Shown in pieces: positions 25,468 through 35,115 of a stretch of DNA of 64,000 nt. Below the pieces are notes generated by a model. That model was not told the origin of the DNA. It ran no database searches and saw nothing but the letters and a program-made list of their open reading frames with translations. Position 1 is the stretch's first letter, and the number at the start of each line of letters is the position of its first letter. This DNA comes from Rhizobium sp. Root1203 (GTDB lineage Bacteria; Pseudomonadota; Alphaproteobacteria; Rhizobiales; Rhizobiaceae), in the NCBI RefSeq assembly GCF_001424945.1, contig NZ_LMCW01000001.1, positions 91,443 to 155,442 on the forward strand, written 5' to 3'. The translations under genes and the position numbers were made by a program.

Positions 25468-27714
25468 ATGGATATGAACGAAATCAAAGAGATCTTTTTC
25501 CAGGAATGCGAGGAACAGCTCGCCGAACTGGAGTCCGGTCTTCTGAAAATGAATGATGGCGATCGCGATCCGGAAACCGTCAACGCGGTATTCCGTGCCG
25601 TCCATTCGATCAAGGGCGGCGCTGGCGCATTTGGTCTGGACGATCTCGTCGCCTTCGCACATGTGTTTGAGACCACCCTTGATTGCGTTCGTTCCAACAA
25701 GCTTGAACCGACACAGGACGTCCTGAAGGTCATGCTGAAGTCGGCCGACGTTCTTGCGGACCTGACCAACGCTGCCCGCGACGGCGGGGGTGTCGACGAG
25801 AGCCGCAGCCGCGGTCTCGTCAAGGAGCTGGAGGCGCTGGCCAATGGCGAACTTCCGTCTCCGTCCGCTGCGGCAGACGCGCCGGCACCGGTCGCAGCCG
25901 CGCCGAAGCCGGCGGATGACAGCGGTTTCCAGCCGATCCCCTTCTCGTTCGACGATTTCGGCGACGAGGAGGAGGCGGCCTCGGGCATGCCGTCGTACGA
26001 AATTGCATTCAAACCGCGGTCCGACCTTTACTCGAAGGGCAACGACGCCACGCTTCTGTTGCGTGATCTGAGCCGCCTTGGCGAGATGAGCTGTGCTTGC
26101 AACATGGATGCGCTGACGGGCCTCGACGAGCTCGATCCGGAAGCGGCCTATTTCCACTGGAACGTCACGATCAAGACCGACAAGGGCGAGGACGCCATCC
26201 GGACCGTCTTCGAATTTGCGGAATGGGATTGCGACCTGGAGATCAAGGTCGCCGAGGCAGCGGCAAAGGTTGCCGCCAGCGAAGAACTGCCGATGATCCC
26301 GGTTCCGTTCGACCTGTCCGTCCTCGACGACGATGCGGGTATTCCGGCCGAGCTGCCGAAATCCGATGTTGCCGCCGCGGTCTCCGCCGCTGAAACGGCG
26401 TCCAACGTGACGCAGATCGCCGCTGCGCGCGTCGAGAAGAAGGAATCTGCTGCGGCTGCTGCCGCAAACGCTGCCGCCGCAGCCCAGAACAACGCCGCAG
26501 CGAGCGCCGGCCAGACGATCCGCGTCGATCTCGATCGGGTCGACCGCCTCATCAACCTCGTCGGCGAGCTCGTCATCAATCAGGCGATGCTGTCGCAGAG
26601 CGTCATCGAGAACGACACGACCGGCACCTCCTCGATCAACATGGGGCTGGAAGAGCTGCAGCAGCTGACCCGTGAGATCCAGGATTCGGTCATGGCGATC
26701 CGCGCGCAGCCGGTGAAGCCGGTCTTCCAGCGCATGTCGCGTATCGTTCGCGAAATCGCCGACATGACGGGCAAGACGATCCGCCTGATCACCGAAGGTG
26801 AAAATACCGAAGTCGACAAGACGGTCATCGACAAGTTGGCCGAGCCGCTCACCCACATGATCCGCAATGCCGTCGACCACGGCATCGAAACTCCGGAGAA
26901 ACGTGCTGCCGCCGGCAAAAACGTCGAAGGCACGGTTCGCCTCACTGCAAAGCATCGTTCGGGCCGTATCCTGATCGAACTTGCCGACGACGGCGCCGGC
27001 ATCAATCGCGAGAAGGTTCGCCAGAAGGCGATTGCCAACGAGTTGATCCCCGCCGACAGCAACCTGACGGACGAGGAAATCGACAACCTGATCTTCCTGC
27101 CGGGCTTCTCGACAGCCGACAAGATCTCGGACATCTCAGGCCGCGGCGTCGGCATGGACGTCGTCAAGCGCTCGATCCAGGCGCTCGGTGGCCGCATCAA
27201 CATCACCTCGAAGCCGGGCCAGGGGTCCGTCTTCACGATGAGCCTGCCGCTGACGCTTGCGGTCCTCGACGGCATGGTCGTCACGGTCGCGGGGCAGACG
27301 CTCGTGGTGCCGCTGACGGCAATCGTCGAAACGTTGCAGCCGGAAGCCGCCGCGATCCATTCCTTCGGCGCCAACCATCGCCTGATCTCGATCCGCAACA
27401 GCTTCTGCCCGCTGGTCGATGTCGGCCGTATCCTGAACTTCCGCGCGACGCAGGCAAACCCCGTCGATGGCGTTGCCCTTCTCGTCGAATCCGAAGGGGG
27501 CGGTCAGCGCGCCCTGATGGTCGACGCGATCCAGGGCCAGCGCCAGGTTGTCATCAAGAGCCTCGAGGCGAACTACACGCACGTTCCCGGGATCGCTGCT
27601 GCGACCATTCTGGGCGACGGGCGCGTGGCACTCATCCTGGACGTCGACGCCGTCGTGGGGGCTTCCCGCGGTCAGGCGTTGAAGCAGGAAATGTCGCTGG
27701 CAGCGGTAGGATAA
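25468..27714 (+). CDS. cheA: chemotaxis histidine kinase CheA
   Basis: A 748-residue kinase. The Hpt domain P1 has the phospho-acceptor His46 in AVHSIKGGAGAFG. A response-regulator-binding region (P2) follows around residues 170-270, flanked by Ala/Pro-rich linkers. Dimerisation P3 begins at IRVDLDRVDRLINLVGELVI (about 351). The HATPase P4 has HMIRNAVDHGIE, DDGAGIN and GRGVGMDVVK, and the CheW-like P5 domain ends the protein. It autophosphorylates under chemoreceptor control and passes phosphate to CheY1, CheY2 and CheB. It sits 17 bases after cheY1 and four before cheW. Confidence 0.97.
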   Translation: MDMNEIKEIFFQECEEQLAELESGLLKMNDGDRDPETVNAVFRAVHSIKGGAGAFGLDDLVAFAHVFETTLDCVRSNKLEPTQDVLKVMLKSADVLADLTNAARDGGGVDESRSRGLVKELEALANGELPSPSAAADAPAPVAAAPKPADDSGFQPIPFSFDDFGDEEEAASGMPSYEIAFKPRSDLYSKGNDATLLLRDLSRLGEMSCACNMDALTGLDELDPEAAYFHWNVTIKTDKGEDAIRTVFEFAEWDCDLEIKVAEAAAKVAASEELPMIPVPFDLSVLDDDAGIPAELPKSDVAAAVSAAETASNVTQIAAARVEKKESAAAAAANAAAAAQNNAAASAGQTIRVDLDRVDRLINLVGELVINQAMLSQSVIENDTTGTSSINMGLEELQQLTREIQDSVMAIRAQPVKPVFQRMSRIVREIADMTGKTIRLITEGENTEVDKTVIDKLAEPLTHMIRNAVDHGIETPEKRAAAGKNVEGTVRLTAKHRSGRILIELADDGAGINREKVRQKAIANELIPADSNLTDEEIDNLIFLPGFSTADKISDISGRGVGMDVVKRSIQALGGRINITSKPGQGSVFTMSLPLTLAVLDGMVVTVAGQTLVVPLTAIVETLQPEAAAIHSFGANHRLISIRNSFCPLVDVGRILNFRATQANPVDGVALLVESEGGGQRALMVDAIQGQRQVVIKSLEANYTHVPGIAAATILGDGRVALILDVDAVVGASRGQALKQEMSLAAVG

Positions 27715-27718
27715 CACT

Positions 27719-28186
27719 ATGTCGTATGCCGTAAAAAGTCTGAAGGATGGGGACCGCGAGCTGATCGCGTTCCGCATCGGCGATCAGGAATTTTGCGTAA
27801 ATGTCATGTCGGTGCGCGAGATTCGCGGCTGGACGCCGGCAACGGCGATGCCGCACTCGCCCGCCTACATGAAGGGCGTCATCAATCTGCGCGGTGCCGT
27901 GCTGCCGATTGTCGATCTGTCGGCGCGCCTAGGCATGCCGGCGACCGTGCCGACGGCGCGTCATGTCATTATCGTGGCCCAGGTATACCGCAAGGTCGTT
28001 GGCCTGCTGGTTGATGCCGTGTCCGACATTCTGACTGTGACGGAAGACAACGTTCAGCCCACGCCTGAGATCGCCTCGGAAATGCAGCGGCAGTTTGCTC
28101 GCGGTGTCCTGGCAATCGACAAGCGCATGATCTGCCTCCTCGAACTCGAAGCGATCTTCCCCGAATCGGAAAGCGAAGCCGCATGA
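27719..28186 (+). CDS. cheW: chemotaxis coupling protein CheW
   Basis: A 155-residue single CheW domain that bridges receptors and CheA. Typical marks are the opening IAFRIGDQEFCVNVMSVREI and the conserved HSPAYMKGVINLRGAVLPIV near residues 42-61. Presence of cheW within the operon distinguishes this cluster from that of Agrobacterium, whose operon lacks it. Its stop overlaps the cheR start by four bases. Confidence 0.96.
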   Translation: MSYAVKSLKDGDRELIAFRIGDQEFCVNVMSVREIRGWTPATAMPHSPAYMKGVINLRGAVLPIVDLSARLGMPATVPTARHVIIVAQVYRKVVGLLVDAVSDILTVTEDNVQPTPEIASEMQRQFARGVLAIDKRMICLLELEAIFPESESEAA

Positions 28187-29094
28187 ATGTCCTGAGTGCC
28201 AAAGACGTGAGGCAGGGAAGCCCGGACGAGGTGCTGGCGAGCGGTGAATATCCGCTGACCCGCCGCGACCTCACGGAAATTGCTGCGATGATCTACTCGG
28301 ATGCGGGAATTTTCCTCAACGAGACCAAGGCATCGCTGGTTTACTCGCGTCTTTCCAAGCACATTCGAAACCTCGGCCTGTCGGGTTTCAGGGAATATTG
28401 CTCGCTCGTTTCTTCGCCAGCGGGGGCCGCGCCCCGCCGGGAGATGCTCTCGCATCTGACGACGAATTTCACGCGCTTCTTCCGCGAGAACCATCACTTC
28501 GAGCATCTGCGCGATCATGTCCTGCCCGACCTGCTGCAGCGCGCCAAGATGGGCGGCAGGGTTCGAATCTGGTCCGCTGCGTCCTCGGACGGCCAGGAGC
28601 CTTATTCGATCGCGCTCACCGTCCTGTCGATGATGCCGAATATCGCCGACTACGACTTCAGGATCCTGGCGACAGACATCGACCCCAAGATTCTCGCCAT
28701 TGCCCGTGCCGGCGCCTACGACGAAGCCGCGCTCGAAACCGTCTCGCCCGCGATGCGCAAGCAATGGTTCAGCGAAGTCGAGGTGCAGGGACGCCGGAAA
28801 TTCCAAGTCGATGACCGCGTCAAGCGGCTGATCACCTACAACGAGCTCAACCTCATGGCCCAGTGGCCGTTCAAGGGCAAGTTCGACGTCATATTCTGCC
28901 GCAACGTCGTGATCTATTTCGACGAGCCGACGCAGATGAAGATCTGGTCGCGCTTCGCCGAGCTGCTGCCGGAAGGCGGCCATCTCTATATCGGTCATTC
29001 CGAGCGCGTCTCGGGCGATGCCAAGAACGTCTTCGACAATATTGGTATCACCACTTACCGGTATACGGCCAAGGGTCTCGGGAGGAAGGCATGA
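28183..29094 (+). CDS. cheR: chemoreceptor methyltransferase CheR
   Basis: A 303-residue SAM-dependent glutamate methyltransferase that methylates chemoreceptors for adaptation. The N-terminal helical domain precedes the SAM fold. Family motifs are [20 protein letters not shown] (about 88-107), [18 protein letters not shown] (SAM motif I region) and [20 protein letters not shown] (about 237-256). It ends without a receptor-binding pentapeptide partner domain. ATGA overlap with cheB downstream. Confidence 0.96.
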   Translation: MNVLSAKDVRQGSPDEVLASGEYPLTRRDLTEIAAMIYSDAGIFLNETKASLVYSRLSKHIRNLGLSGFREYCSLVSSPAGAAPRREMLSHLTTNFTRFFRENHHFEHLRDHVLPDLLQRAKMGGRVRIWSAASSDGQEPYSIALTVLSMMPNIADYDFRILATDIDPKILAIARAGAYDEAALETVSPAMRKQWFSEVEVQGRRKFQVDDRVKRLITYNELNLMAQWPFKGKFDVIFCRNVVIYFDEPTQMKIWSRFAELLPEGGHLYIGHSERVSGDAKNVFDNIGITTYRYTAKGLGRKA

Positions 29095-30134
29095 GCGCGC
29101 CTGCACGGGTTCTTGTCGTCGACGATTCCGCAACCATGCGCGGCCTGATCACGGCCGTGCTGAGTTCGGACCCTGATGTCAGCGTCATCGGTCAGGCGGG
29201 CGATGCGCTTGAGGCGCGCGAGGCGATCAAGAAGCTGAACCCCGATGTGCTGACGCTCGACATCGAGATGCCGAACATGAACGGTCTCGAGTTTCTCGAC
29301 AAGATCATGCGGCTTCGCCCGATGCCTGTCATCATGGTCTCGACGCTTACGCATCGCGGCGCCGACGCGACGCTGGCGGCGCTTGAGATCGGCGCCTTCG
29401 ATTGTGTCGGCAAGCCGCAGCCGGGCGATGCCCGCCCGTTCGCCGACCTGGCTGAAAAGGTCAAGGCCGCGGCCCGCGCGCAACGCCGCCAATATACGCA
29501 GCCAGCACCGGTCACGCCGCCGCCCGCCGTTGCCGATTTCCGTGTCGGCCGCAAGATCGTTGCGATCGGCTCATCGACAGGAGGCGTCGAGGCCCTGATC
29601 GCCGTGTTGCAGAAATTCCCGGCCAATTGCCCGCCGACCGTCATCACGCAGCACATGCCGCCGACCTTCACCAAGAGTTTTGCAGACCGGCTCAATCGTC
29701 TCTGCGCGCCCGTTGTTCAGGAAGCGACGGATGGTGCGCGTCTTGAGATCGGCAAGATCTATCTTGCCCCCGGCGGCGAGCGCCATCTTCAGGTGGTCAA
29801 TGCGCACGCACCGTGCTGTCGCCTTATTGAGCGCGACCCCGTCAACGGCCATCGGCCGTCGGTCGATGTACTCTTCGATTCCGTTGCCGAACTTGCCGGC
29901 CGCAATGCCGTGGGCGTGATCCTGACCGGCATGGGGCGCGACGGCGCAGCCGGTCTCCTTAAGATGCGCCATGCCGGCGCCCGCACGCTCGGACAGAACG
30001 AGAAGACCTGCGTGGTCTACGGCATGCCAAGGGTCGCCCACGAACTCGGTGCAGTCGAGCAGCAGCTGCCGCTGAATGCCATCGGTGAAGAAATCTTGAA
30101 AATGACAGCCGCCCGAAAGGAAGGAATCGACTAA
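29091..30134 (+). CDS. cheB: chemotaxis methylesterase/deamidase CheB
   Basis: A 347-residue protein: N-terminal receiver ([10 protein letters not shown], Asp in [13 protein letters not shown]) joined to the methylesterase domain with catalytic Ser in [12 protein letters not shown], His in [10 protein letters not shown] and Asp in [11 protein letters not shown]. It removes receptor methyl groups when phosphorylated by CheA. The start at 29091 has GGAGGAAGG immediately upstream and overlaps the cheR stop; the stop overlaps the cheY2 start (TAATG). Confidence 0.96.
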   Translation: MSAPARVLVVDDSATMRGLITAVLSSDPDVSVIGQAGDALEAREAIKKLNPDVLTLDIEMPNMNGLEFLDKIMRLRPMPVIMVSTLTHRGADATLAALEIGAFDCVGKPQPGDARPFADLAEKVKAAARAQRRQYTQPAPVTPPPAVADFRVGRKIVAIGSSTGGVEALIAVLQKFPANCPPTVITQHMPPTFTKSFADRLNRLCAPVVQEATDGARLEIGKIYLAPGGERHLQVVNAHAPCCRLIERDPVNGHRPSVDVLFDSVAELAGRNAVGVILTGMGRDGAAGLLKMRHAGARTLGQNEKTCVVYGMPRVAHELGAVEQQLPLNAIGEEILKMTAARKEGID

Positions 30135-30523
30135 TGTCCATCGCAGAGAAAATCAAAGTTCTGATCGTCGACGATCAGGTAACGAGCCGCCTGCTGCTCA
30201 GCGACGCGCTGACCCAGCTCGGCTTCAAGCAGATCACGTCCGCAGGCGATGGCGAGCAGGGCATGAAGATCATGGCCCAGCAGCCGCACCACCTGGTGAT
30301 CTCCGACTTCAACATGCCGAAGATGGACGGTCTCGGCCTGCTTCAGGCCGTCCGCAACAACCCGGCAACGAAGAAGGCAGCCTTCATCATCCTGACCGCA
30401 CAGGGCGACCGTGCGCTGGTGACCAAGGCGGCCGCGCTCGGCGCCAACAACGTCCTGGCCAAGCCCTTCACCATCGAAAAGATGAAGGCGGCTATCGAAG
30501 CCGTATTCGGAGCATTGAAATGA
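30134..30523 (+). CDS. cheY2: chemotaxis response regulator CheY2
   Basis: A 129-residue receiver: [11 protein letters not shown], phospho-acceptor Asp in [15 protein letters not shown], switch Thr in IILTAQGD and Lys in VLAKPFT. In S. meliloti CheY2-P is the main regulator that slows the motor, whereas CheY1 drains phosphate. It overlaps cheB upstream and cheD downstream (ATGA). Confidence 0.94.
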   Translation: MSIAEKIKVLIVDDQVTSRLLLSDALTQLGFKQITSAGDGEQGMKIMAQQPHHLVISDFNMPKMDGLGLLQAVRNNPATKKAAFIILTAQGDRALVTKAAALGANNVLAKPFTIEKMKAAIEAVFGALK

Positions 30524-31074
30524 ATGTCGAGGTTGCGGCCCGCCGCGTCCATATCATTCAGGGCGAATGGAAGGTCCTGAACGATCCGAACGCGGTATTG
30601 ACGACCATTCTTGGTTCGTGCGTGGCTGCATGCCTGCGGGATCCCGTGGCAGGCGTCGGAGGTATGAACCACTTCCTCCTGCCCGGCAATGCGACGACAC
30701 CGATGACCGGTGGGGATGCCACGCGCTACGGGGTGCATCTCATGGAACTGCTGATCAACGGCCTCCTGAAGCAGGGCGCGCGACGCGACCGGCTGGAGGC
30801 GAAGATCTTCGGCGGAGCAAAGACGATCTCGACATTCTCAAACGTCGGAGAACAGAACGCCGCCTTCGCCACGCAGTTCCTGAGGGATGAAGGCATTCCC
30901 GTCGTTGGATCCAGTACCGGTGGTGACCATGGACGCAAGCTCGAGTTCTGGCCGGTCTCGGGCCGCGCCCGGCAATATCCACTGACCGGTGCCGAAACTC
31001 AGAGAACCGTCGCACTTGAACAGCGTCCGGTTACTCCGCAAAAGCCGGTCGAAACCAGCATCGAATTCTTCTGA
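30520..31074 (+). CDS. cheD: chemoreceptor glutamine deamidase CheD
   Basis: A 184-residue CheD. The catalytic Cys lies in [13 protein letters not shown] and the His in [10 protein letters not shown], the family's active-site pair; a conserved [10 protein letters not shown] segment follows near residue 93. It deamidates receptor glutamines to make methylation sites. Overlaps cheY2 by four bases; cheT follows after 12 bases. Confidence 0.95.
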   Translation: MNVEVAARRVHIIQGEWKVLNDPNAVLTTILGSCVAACLRDPVAGVGGMNHFLLPGNATTPMTGGDATRYGVHLMELLINGLLKQGARRDRLEAKIFGGAKTISTFSNVGEQNAAFATQFLRDEGIPVVGSSTGGDHGRKLEFWPVSGRARQYPLTGAETQRTVALEQRPVTPQKPVETSIEFF

Positions 31075-31086
31075 GCCGAGGTTCCA

Positions 31087-31479
31087 ATGAGCGTGAATAC
31101 CAAGATGGAGCAACCGTCGCCAACCGAGGCGCTTCCCGATATTCTGATGCGGGTTGTCTCGGAACTGCACGACGTCGCCTATCTGATCGAGCGGATCGAG
31201 CCTCAACTCCTGGACCTGGGCGGTGGCGCCGATCTCCTGAATTCGCCCGAGAGCATGAAAGTGATGCAGGGGATCGACCTTGCCGTCCAGAAGACCCGTG
31301 GTCTCGCGGAGTTCATCGATACCATCACCAGCGAAATCTCCAACGATTGGATGGTCGATGTCGCCACCGCCCTCAGCCTCGTCAAATTGAGCGAGATGCA
31401 GCATGCATTGGCAGGCGCCATGCGTCACGGCCATTCACAGCCCCTCAACAAGGCGGCCGGAGACTTCGACTTCTTCTAA
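31087..31479 (+). CDS. cheT: CheT, rhizobial chemotaxis protein
   Basis: A 130-residue helical protein in the last position of the che genes, where rhizobia carry orf10/cheT. Residues near 62-66 read DLAVQ, a DXXXQ motif like the catalytic motif of the CheZ/CheX-type CheY phosphatases, which fits a reported role of S. meliloti CheT in ending the signal. There is no transmembrane segment. The role here rests on position and motif. Confidence 0.85.
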   Translation: MSVNTKMEQPSPTEALPDILMRVVSELHDVAYLIERIEPQLLDLGGGADLLNSPESMKVMQGIDLAVQKTRGLAEFIDTITSEISNDWMVDVATALSLVKLSEMQHALAGAMRHGHSQPLNKAAGDFDFF

Positions 31480-31529
31480 ACGGACTTTTCCCCGCACGTC
31501 GATACGAAACGCTCGCACAAGTTTCGGCC

Positions 31530-31553
31530 CTTATTGTCGAATGAGGCAATAAG
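31530..31553 (+). other. inverted repeat between cheT and fliF
   Basis: CTTATTG and CAATAAG form a perfect seven-base-pair inverted repeat around ten bases, 50 bases after cheT and 35 before fliF. There is no T tract, so it may be an attenuator, operator or chance hairpin rather than a terminator. Confidence 0.3.
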
Positions 31554-31587
31554 CCTGCTTTGTCTGTGAAGATCGTGCGAGAACAGA

Positions 31588-33276
31588 ATGAATCTGTTAA
31601 ATCAATTAGTTCAGATTATTAGGAACTTCAGTTCGCTAGGGCGGAATCGCTTGCTGGCGTTGGCCGGCATCGGGGTGGTTTCCGTTGCGCTTATTCTGGG
31701 TGCGGCCTTTTTGGTCAATAAACCCGCTCAGGAAACGCTCTATGTCGGGCTCGACGCGCCGGATCTGAACCAGATCAGCATCGCGCTTGCCGAGGCGAAT
31801 ATCGGTTTCCAGGTCGGCACGGATGGTACCAGCCTTACCGTGCCTGCCGGCATGACCGGCAAGGCACGTCTCCTGCTTGCCGAACGCGGTCTGCCGAACA
31901 GCGCCAATGCGGGCTACGAACTCTTCGACAATGTCGGCTCGCTCGGTCTGACCTCGTTCATGCAGGAAGTGACGCGGGTTCGAGCGCTCGAAGGCGAGAT
32001 TGGCCGCACGATCCAGTCCATCTCCGGCATTACCGCAGCGCGCGTTCATATCGTCATGCCCGAGGTCGGCAACTTCCGCAGAGCGGAACAGAAGCCGACG
32101 GCTTCCGTCATGATCCGCGCCGGCGCCTCCACCGGCCGCACCGCAGCTACCTCCATCCGTCATCTGGTTGCCTCGGCAGTGCCGGGGCTGGACGTCGGAG
32201 ACGTCACGATCCTCGATTCTGCCGGCCAGTTGCTCGCGTCGGGTGACGATGCGAGCAACAGCTCCCTGAACCGTTCGCTGAATATCGTCCAGAACGTTCA
32301 GGACGAGGTCGAATCGAACATCGACAAGGCGCTCGCCCCCTTCCTCGGCATGGACAATTTCCGCTCCAGCGTGACCGCCGATCTCAACACCGACAGCCAG
32401 CAGATCCAGGAAACCGTCTACGATCCGGAATCGAAGGTCGAACGCTCCATCCGCACGACCAAGGAAGCGTCCCAGTCCCAGCAGAAGCAATCCGACAACG
32501 CAACGACGGTCGAACAGAACATTCCGCAGGCGGCACCCGACTCAGGCGGTCCCACCGGTCCGGAGTCACAGGACAAGTCGGACAAGAAGGAAGAGCAGAC
32601 CAACTACGAGATCAACAGCAAGACCACCGCAACGACCCGCAACAGCTACAAGGTCGAAAAGCTCTCAGTCGCCGTTGTCGTGAACAAGGGCCGCATTGCG
32701 AAGATGGTCGGCGAGCCGGTCGACCAGGCCGAGGTCGACGCCTATCTGGCGGAAATGCAGAAGATCGTGGCCTCCGCAGCCGGCACCAGCACCAATCGCG
32801 GCGACGTCGTCACGGTTACGGCGATGGACTTTCTGGACAACCAGCTCCTCGAGGATACCGGTACCGGCGTCCGTGTGATGGATATGCTGAGCCGCAACCT
32901 GGCGGGCATCATCAACTCGCTCGCCTTTGTCGTGGTCGCCTTCCTGGTGGTCTGGATGGGCGTCCGTCCGATGGTCCGCAGCGTGACCGGCGGTGCATAC
33001 GTCGGGGGCGACACGTCACCGGAAGGTGCCGGTCTGGAACTGCCGGACTTTGCCCCGGCGTCCGGCGCAGGCAGCGGCGGCGCGCTGATGGACGGCTTCG
33101 GATCGGATTTCGGTTTCGACAGCACGGAAGATCTTCTCAGTCTGGGCGACGACGACGGCAACTTCAATCGCCGTGTCAAGGAAGGCCCGGAACGCAAACT
33201 GAGCCGAATGGTCGAAATCAACGAGGAACGCGCTGCGAAAATCCTCCGAAAATGGGCGGTCGGAAACGCCGCATAA
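31588..33276 (+). CDS. fliF: flagellar MS-ring protein FliF
   Basis: A 562-residue inner membrane ring protein with an N-terminal helix (LLALAGIGVVSVALILGAAF), a YscJ/FliF ring-building domain with TLYVGLDAPDLNQI and EGEIGRTIQSISGI, a periplasmic domain, a second helix near residue 445 (GIINSLAFVVVAFLVVWMGV) and a cytoplasmic tail ending RAAKILRKWAVGN, which binds FliG. It builds the base of the flagellum and the export gate housing. It closes the che operon and is followed by a strong terminator. Confidence 0.97.
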   Translation: MNLLNQLVQIIRNFSSLGRNRLLALAGIGVVSVALILGAAFLVNKPAQETLYVGLDAPDLNQISIALAEANIGFQVGTDGTSLTVPAGMTGKARLLLAERGLPNSANAGYELFDNVGSLGLTSFMQEVTRVRALEGEIGRTIQSISGITAARVHIVMPEVGNFRRAEQKPTASVMIRAGASTGRTAATSIRHLVASAVPGLDVGDVTILDSAGQLLASGDDASNSSLNRSLNIVQNVQDEVESNIDKALAPFLGMDNFRSSVTADLNTDSQQIQETVYDPESKVERSIRTTKEASQSQQKQSDNATTVEQNIPQAAPDSGGPTGPESQDKSDKKEEQTNYEINSKTTATTRNSYKVEKLSVAVVVNKGRIAKMVGEPVDQAEVDAYLAEMQKIVASAAGTSTNRGDVVTVTAMDFLDNQLLEDTGTGVRVMDMLSRNLAGIINSLAFVVVAFLVVWMGVRPMVRSVTGGAYVGGDTSPEGAGLELPDFAPASGAGSGGALMDGFGSDFGFDSTEDLLSLGDDDGNFNRRVKEGPERKLSRMVEINEERAAKILRKWAVGNAA

Positions 33277-33278
33277 CG

Positions 33279-33302
33279 AAAGGCCGGGCAACCGGCCTTT
33301 TT
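33279..33302 (+). terminator. rho-independent terminator after fliF
   Basis: AAAGGCCGG and CCGGCCTTT form a perfect nine-base-pair stem around a GCAA tetraloop, three bases after the fliF stop and followed by more T residues. It should end the che-fliF transcript. Confidence 0.92.
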
Positions 33303-33337
33303 CATTTGTGTGCATTCAAAGACACGGTTCCGAGCTT

Positions 33338-33430
33338 CGATTCGCGTTTGACGCGAATCGTGTTGCCACAAGGCCTAGAATCATCCTAATTTCAATAGGC
33401 TTTCAAAAGACGAGATCGATGTGCGAATCG
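33338..33430. promoter_or_regulatory. repeated GCGAATCG elements upstream of visN
   Basis: A perfect 23-base palindrome with 10-base arms (CGATTCGCGT/ACGCGAATCG) at 33338-33360 contains GCGAATCG in both orientations. A third copy at 33423-33430 lies within a second inverted repeat (TGTGCG/CGCACA, 33420-33437), and a near copy (TGATTCGC) is at 33505-33512. All lie within 255 bases of the visN start. They look like binding sites for a regulator of the motility master operon; the first palindrome has no T tract and so is not an obvious terminator. Confidence 0.45.
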
Positions 33431-33589
33431 GCGCACAAAATGCAGCGGAAGTAAATCCCAAGAACTCGGAGATAGCGATTTTTCGCGCTTGGCGTAGTCT
33501 TGGGTGATTCGCGGAGAAGCTGCATATCTGTACAGGAAGCCGCGGATCTAGCTTCTGTCGTGATCGGTTCTCAGCCGCAGGATTTGCCA

Positions 33590-34336
33590 ATGGACATGCA
33601 TATATTGCAAGCGCTCAAGAGCGATACGCACACGGCAAACTTCGTCGGCATCGCCGCAACGAACCTGTCATCTCGCGACGAACTGATAAGTCAGTTGTCC
33701 GAGACGCTAAGCACGGGAAGGTTGCAGCCGGGACTCCGTATCCTGACCGATTATGTGGGCGCTTCCCATTATCTTCTTGCCCGGGCCGACCTGGTTCAGG
33801 AGGCCGGCCTGGACTTTGTCGTGACGTCGGATTGGCCATTCGACTTGGTCACCAATCTCGGCGACACGTTCGTCGGAGGCTTTGCCCGCTCGACCGAGCT
33901 GGAAAAATGCATGCAGCTCTTCCAACCGCATTTCGCCCTCCTGCCGCCGACGGCCGAGGTACCTGATGGCGCCAGCCGCCAGTACTGTTCGTTGATGTTC
34001 AACATCGGCCGCTCGCGGCTGGCATTGATGTTCCTGTTCGACGACGGCTTCATCCTGTCGCAGGAGCGGTTGCGGGATGTCGGCCTGCTGACGGCCTATT
34101 TTACCAGCCTGCTGCAGTGCGGCGTTTCCAAGAGCGACCGCGACTTCGAATTGACCGACAGAGAGCTGGAATGCCTCTTCTGGATCGCCGAAGGCAAGAC
34201 GAGTGACGAAATAGCGATGATCCTTGGTATCTCGCGCAATACCATCAACAACTACATCACCAGCGTCATGCGAAAGACAGCGACAAAGACTCGCTCTGAA
34301 GCCATAGCGTTCGCGGTCAGGAACAATCTCGTTTAG
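33590..34336 (+). CDS. visN: LuxR-type motility master regulator VisN
   Basis: A 248-residue regulator with an N-terminal ligand-binding-like domain and a C-terminal LuxR helix-turn-helix (LTDRELECLFWIAEGKTSDE, then GISRNTINNYITSVMRKTA). VisN and VisR act together at the top of the rhizobial motility hierarchy, switching on rem and thereby flagellar and chemotaxis genes. I use the ATG at 33590 with AGGA upstream; the frame is open from a TTG at 33500. visR follows after 11 bases. Confidence 0.94.
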   Translation: MDMHILQALKSDTHTANFVGIAATNLSSRDELISQLSETLSTGRLQPGLRILTDYVGASHYLLARADLVQEAGLDFVVTSDWPFDLVTNLGDTFVGGFARSTELEKCMQLFQPHFALLPPTAEVPDGASRQYCSLMFNIGRSRLALMFLFDDGFILSQERLRDVGLLTAYFTSLLQCGVSKSDRDFELTDRELECLFWIAEGKTSDEIAMILGISRNTINNYITSVMRKTATKTRSEAIAFAVRNNLV

Positions 34337-34347
34337 GGGAACGGCTA

Positions 34348-35094
34348 ATGGCGCATTCAGTGGGCAGGACCCTTGGCAATTCGGACGGCATGCGGGCTTT
34401 GCGCAGCGGCAAGGTGAGCAGCCGATCGGACCTTTTTCCGCGCCTGATTGCGATGCAGAAGCTGGCCGACGCCCAGAACTTTGCCGTCTATCGAATGACC
34501 GGTTCGGGCTTGCCTGCCAAGCAGCGGCTGGTTTGCGAGCTGGAGAATTGGGGTCCCGCCAACGCCGGGTTCAGCAAGGCATTTGCCGATGCCTACGGCG
34601 ACGCGCTCCTGGAGCACATCGAGAAATCGCTTCTGCCGCTGGCCTGGGCTGGCGGGCACGATCGTGGGCTTCCCGGCCCCGCCGGCCTTGGGCCGTTCAT
34701 GGCGCGCCTGCAGGATGGTCTCGTCCCTTTTTCCGGCATGGCCTTTCCCGTTCGCCTCGGCGCGATCGGAAATGGTTTCGTGGTCTTCACCGGCGACGAC
34801 CTCGATCCGCCGAGCGACATGATCGTGGAGCTACACGGTCGATCCTGTCATGTGATCATCGATCTTCTATCGCTGGACGAGCGGCGCGTAACGGCCGCCG
34901 AAGCGCTCAGCGAGCGTGAGATCGCCTGTCTGCAACTCGCCGGCGACGGCCGGATCAGCGAAGAGATCGCGGAAAAGCTTGGCCTCTCGGTCCATACCGT
35001 CAACGCCTATCTCGGTTCCGCGACGATCAAGCTGGATTCGGTCAACCGTATTCAAGCGATCGCAAAAGCAATTCGGCTCGGCTACATCAGCTAA
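34348..35094 (+). CDS. visR: LuxR-type motility master regulator VisR
   Basis: A 248-residue partner of VisN with the same layout: N-terminal sensory-like domain and C-terminal helix-turn-helix (LSEREIACLQLAGDGRISEE, then GLSVHTVNAYLGSATIKLD). The two form a global activator of motility. It shares the LuxR pattern with the regulator at 13.8 kb. It is tail-to-tail with a minus-strand hypothetical gene 21 bases away. Confidence 0.94.
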   Translation: MAHSVGRTLGNSDGMRALRSGKVSSRSDLFPRLIAMQKLADAQNFAVYRMTGSGLPAKQRLVCELENWGPANAGFSKAFADAYGDALLEHIEKSLLPLAWAGGHDRGLPGPAGLGPFMARLQDGLVPFSGMAFPVRLGAIGNGFVVFTGDDLDPPSDMIVELHGRSCHVIIDLLSLDERRVTAAEALSEREIACLQLAGDGRISEEIAEKLGLSVHTVNAYLGSATIKLDSVNRIQAIAKAIRLGYIS

Positions 35095-35115
35095 GCCGAA
35101 CGATAGGGCCGAAAG

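Noticed and set aside
25447..26955. A long minus-strand frame opposite cheA
   Set aside because: Same reason: mirror-frame composition over a certain gene; no independent support.
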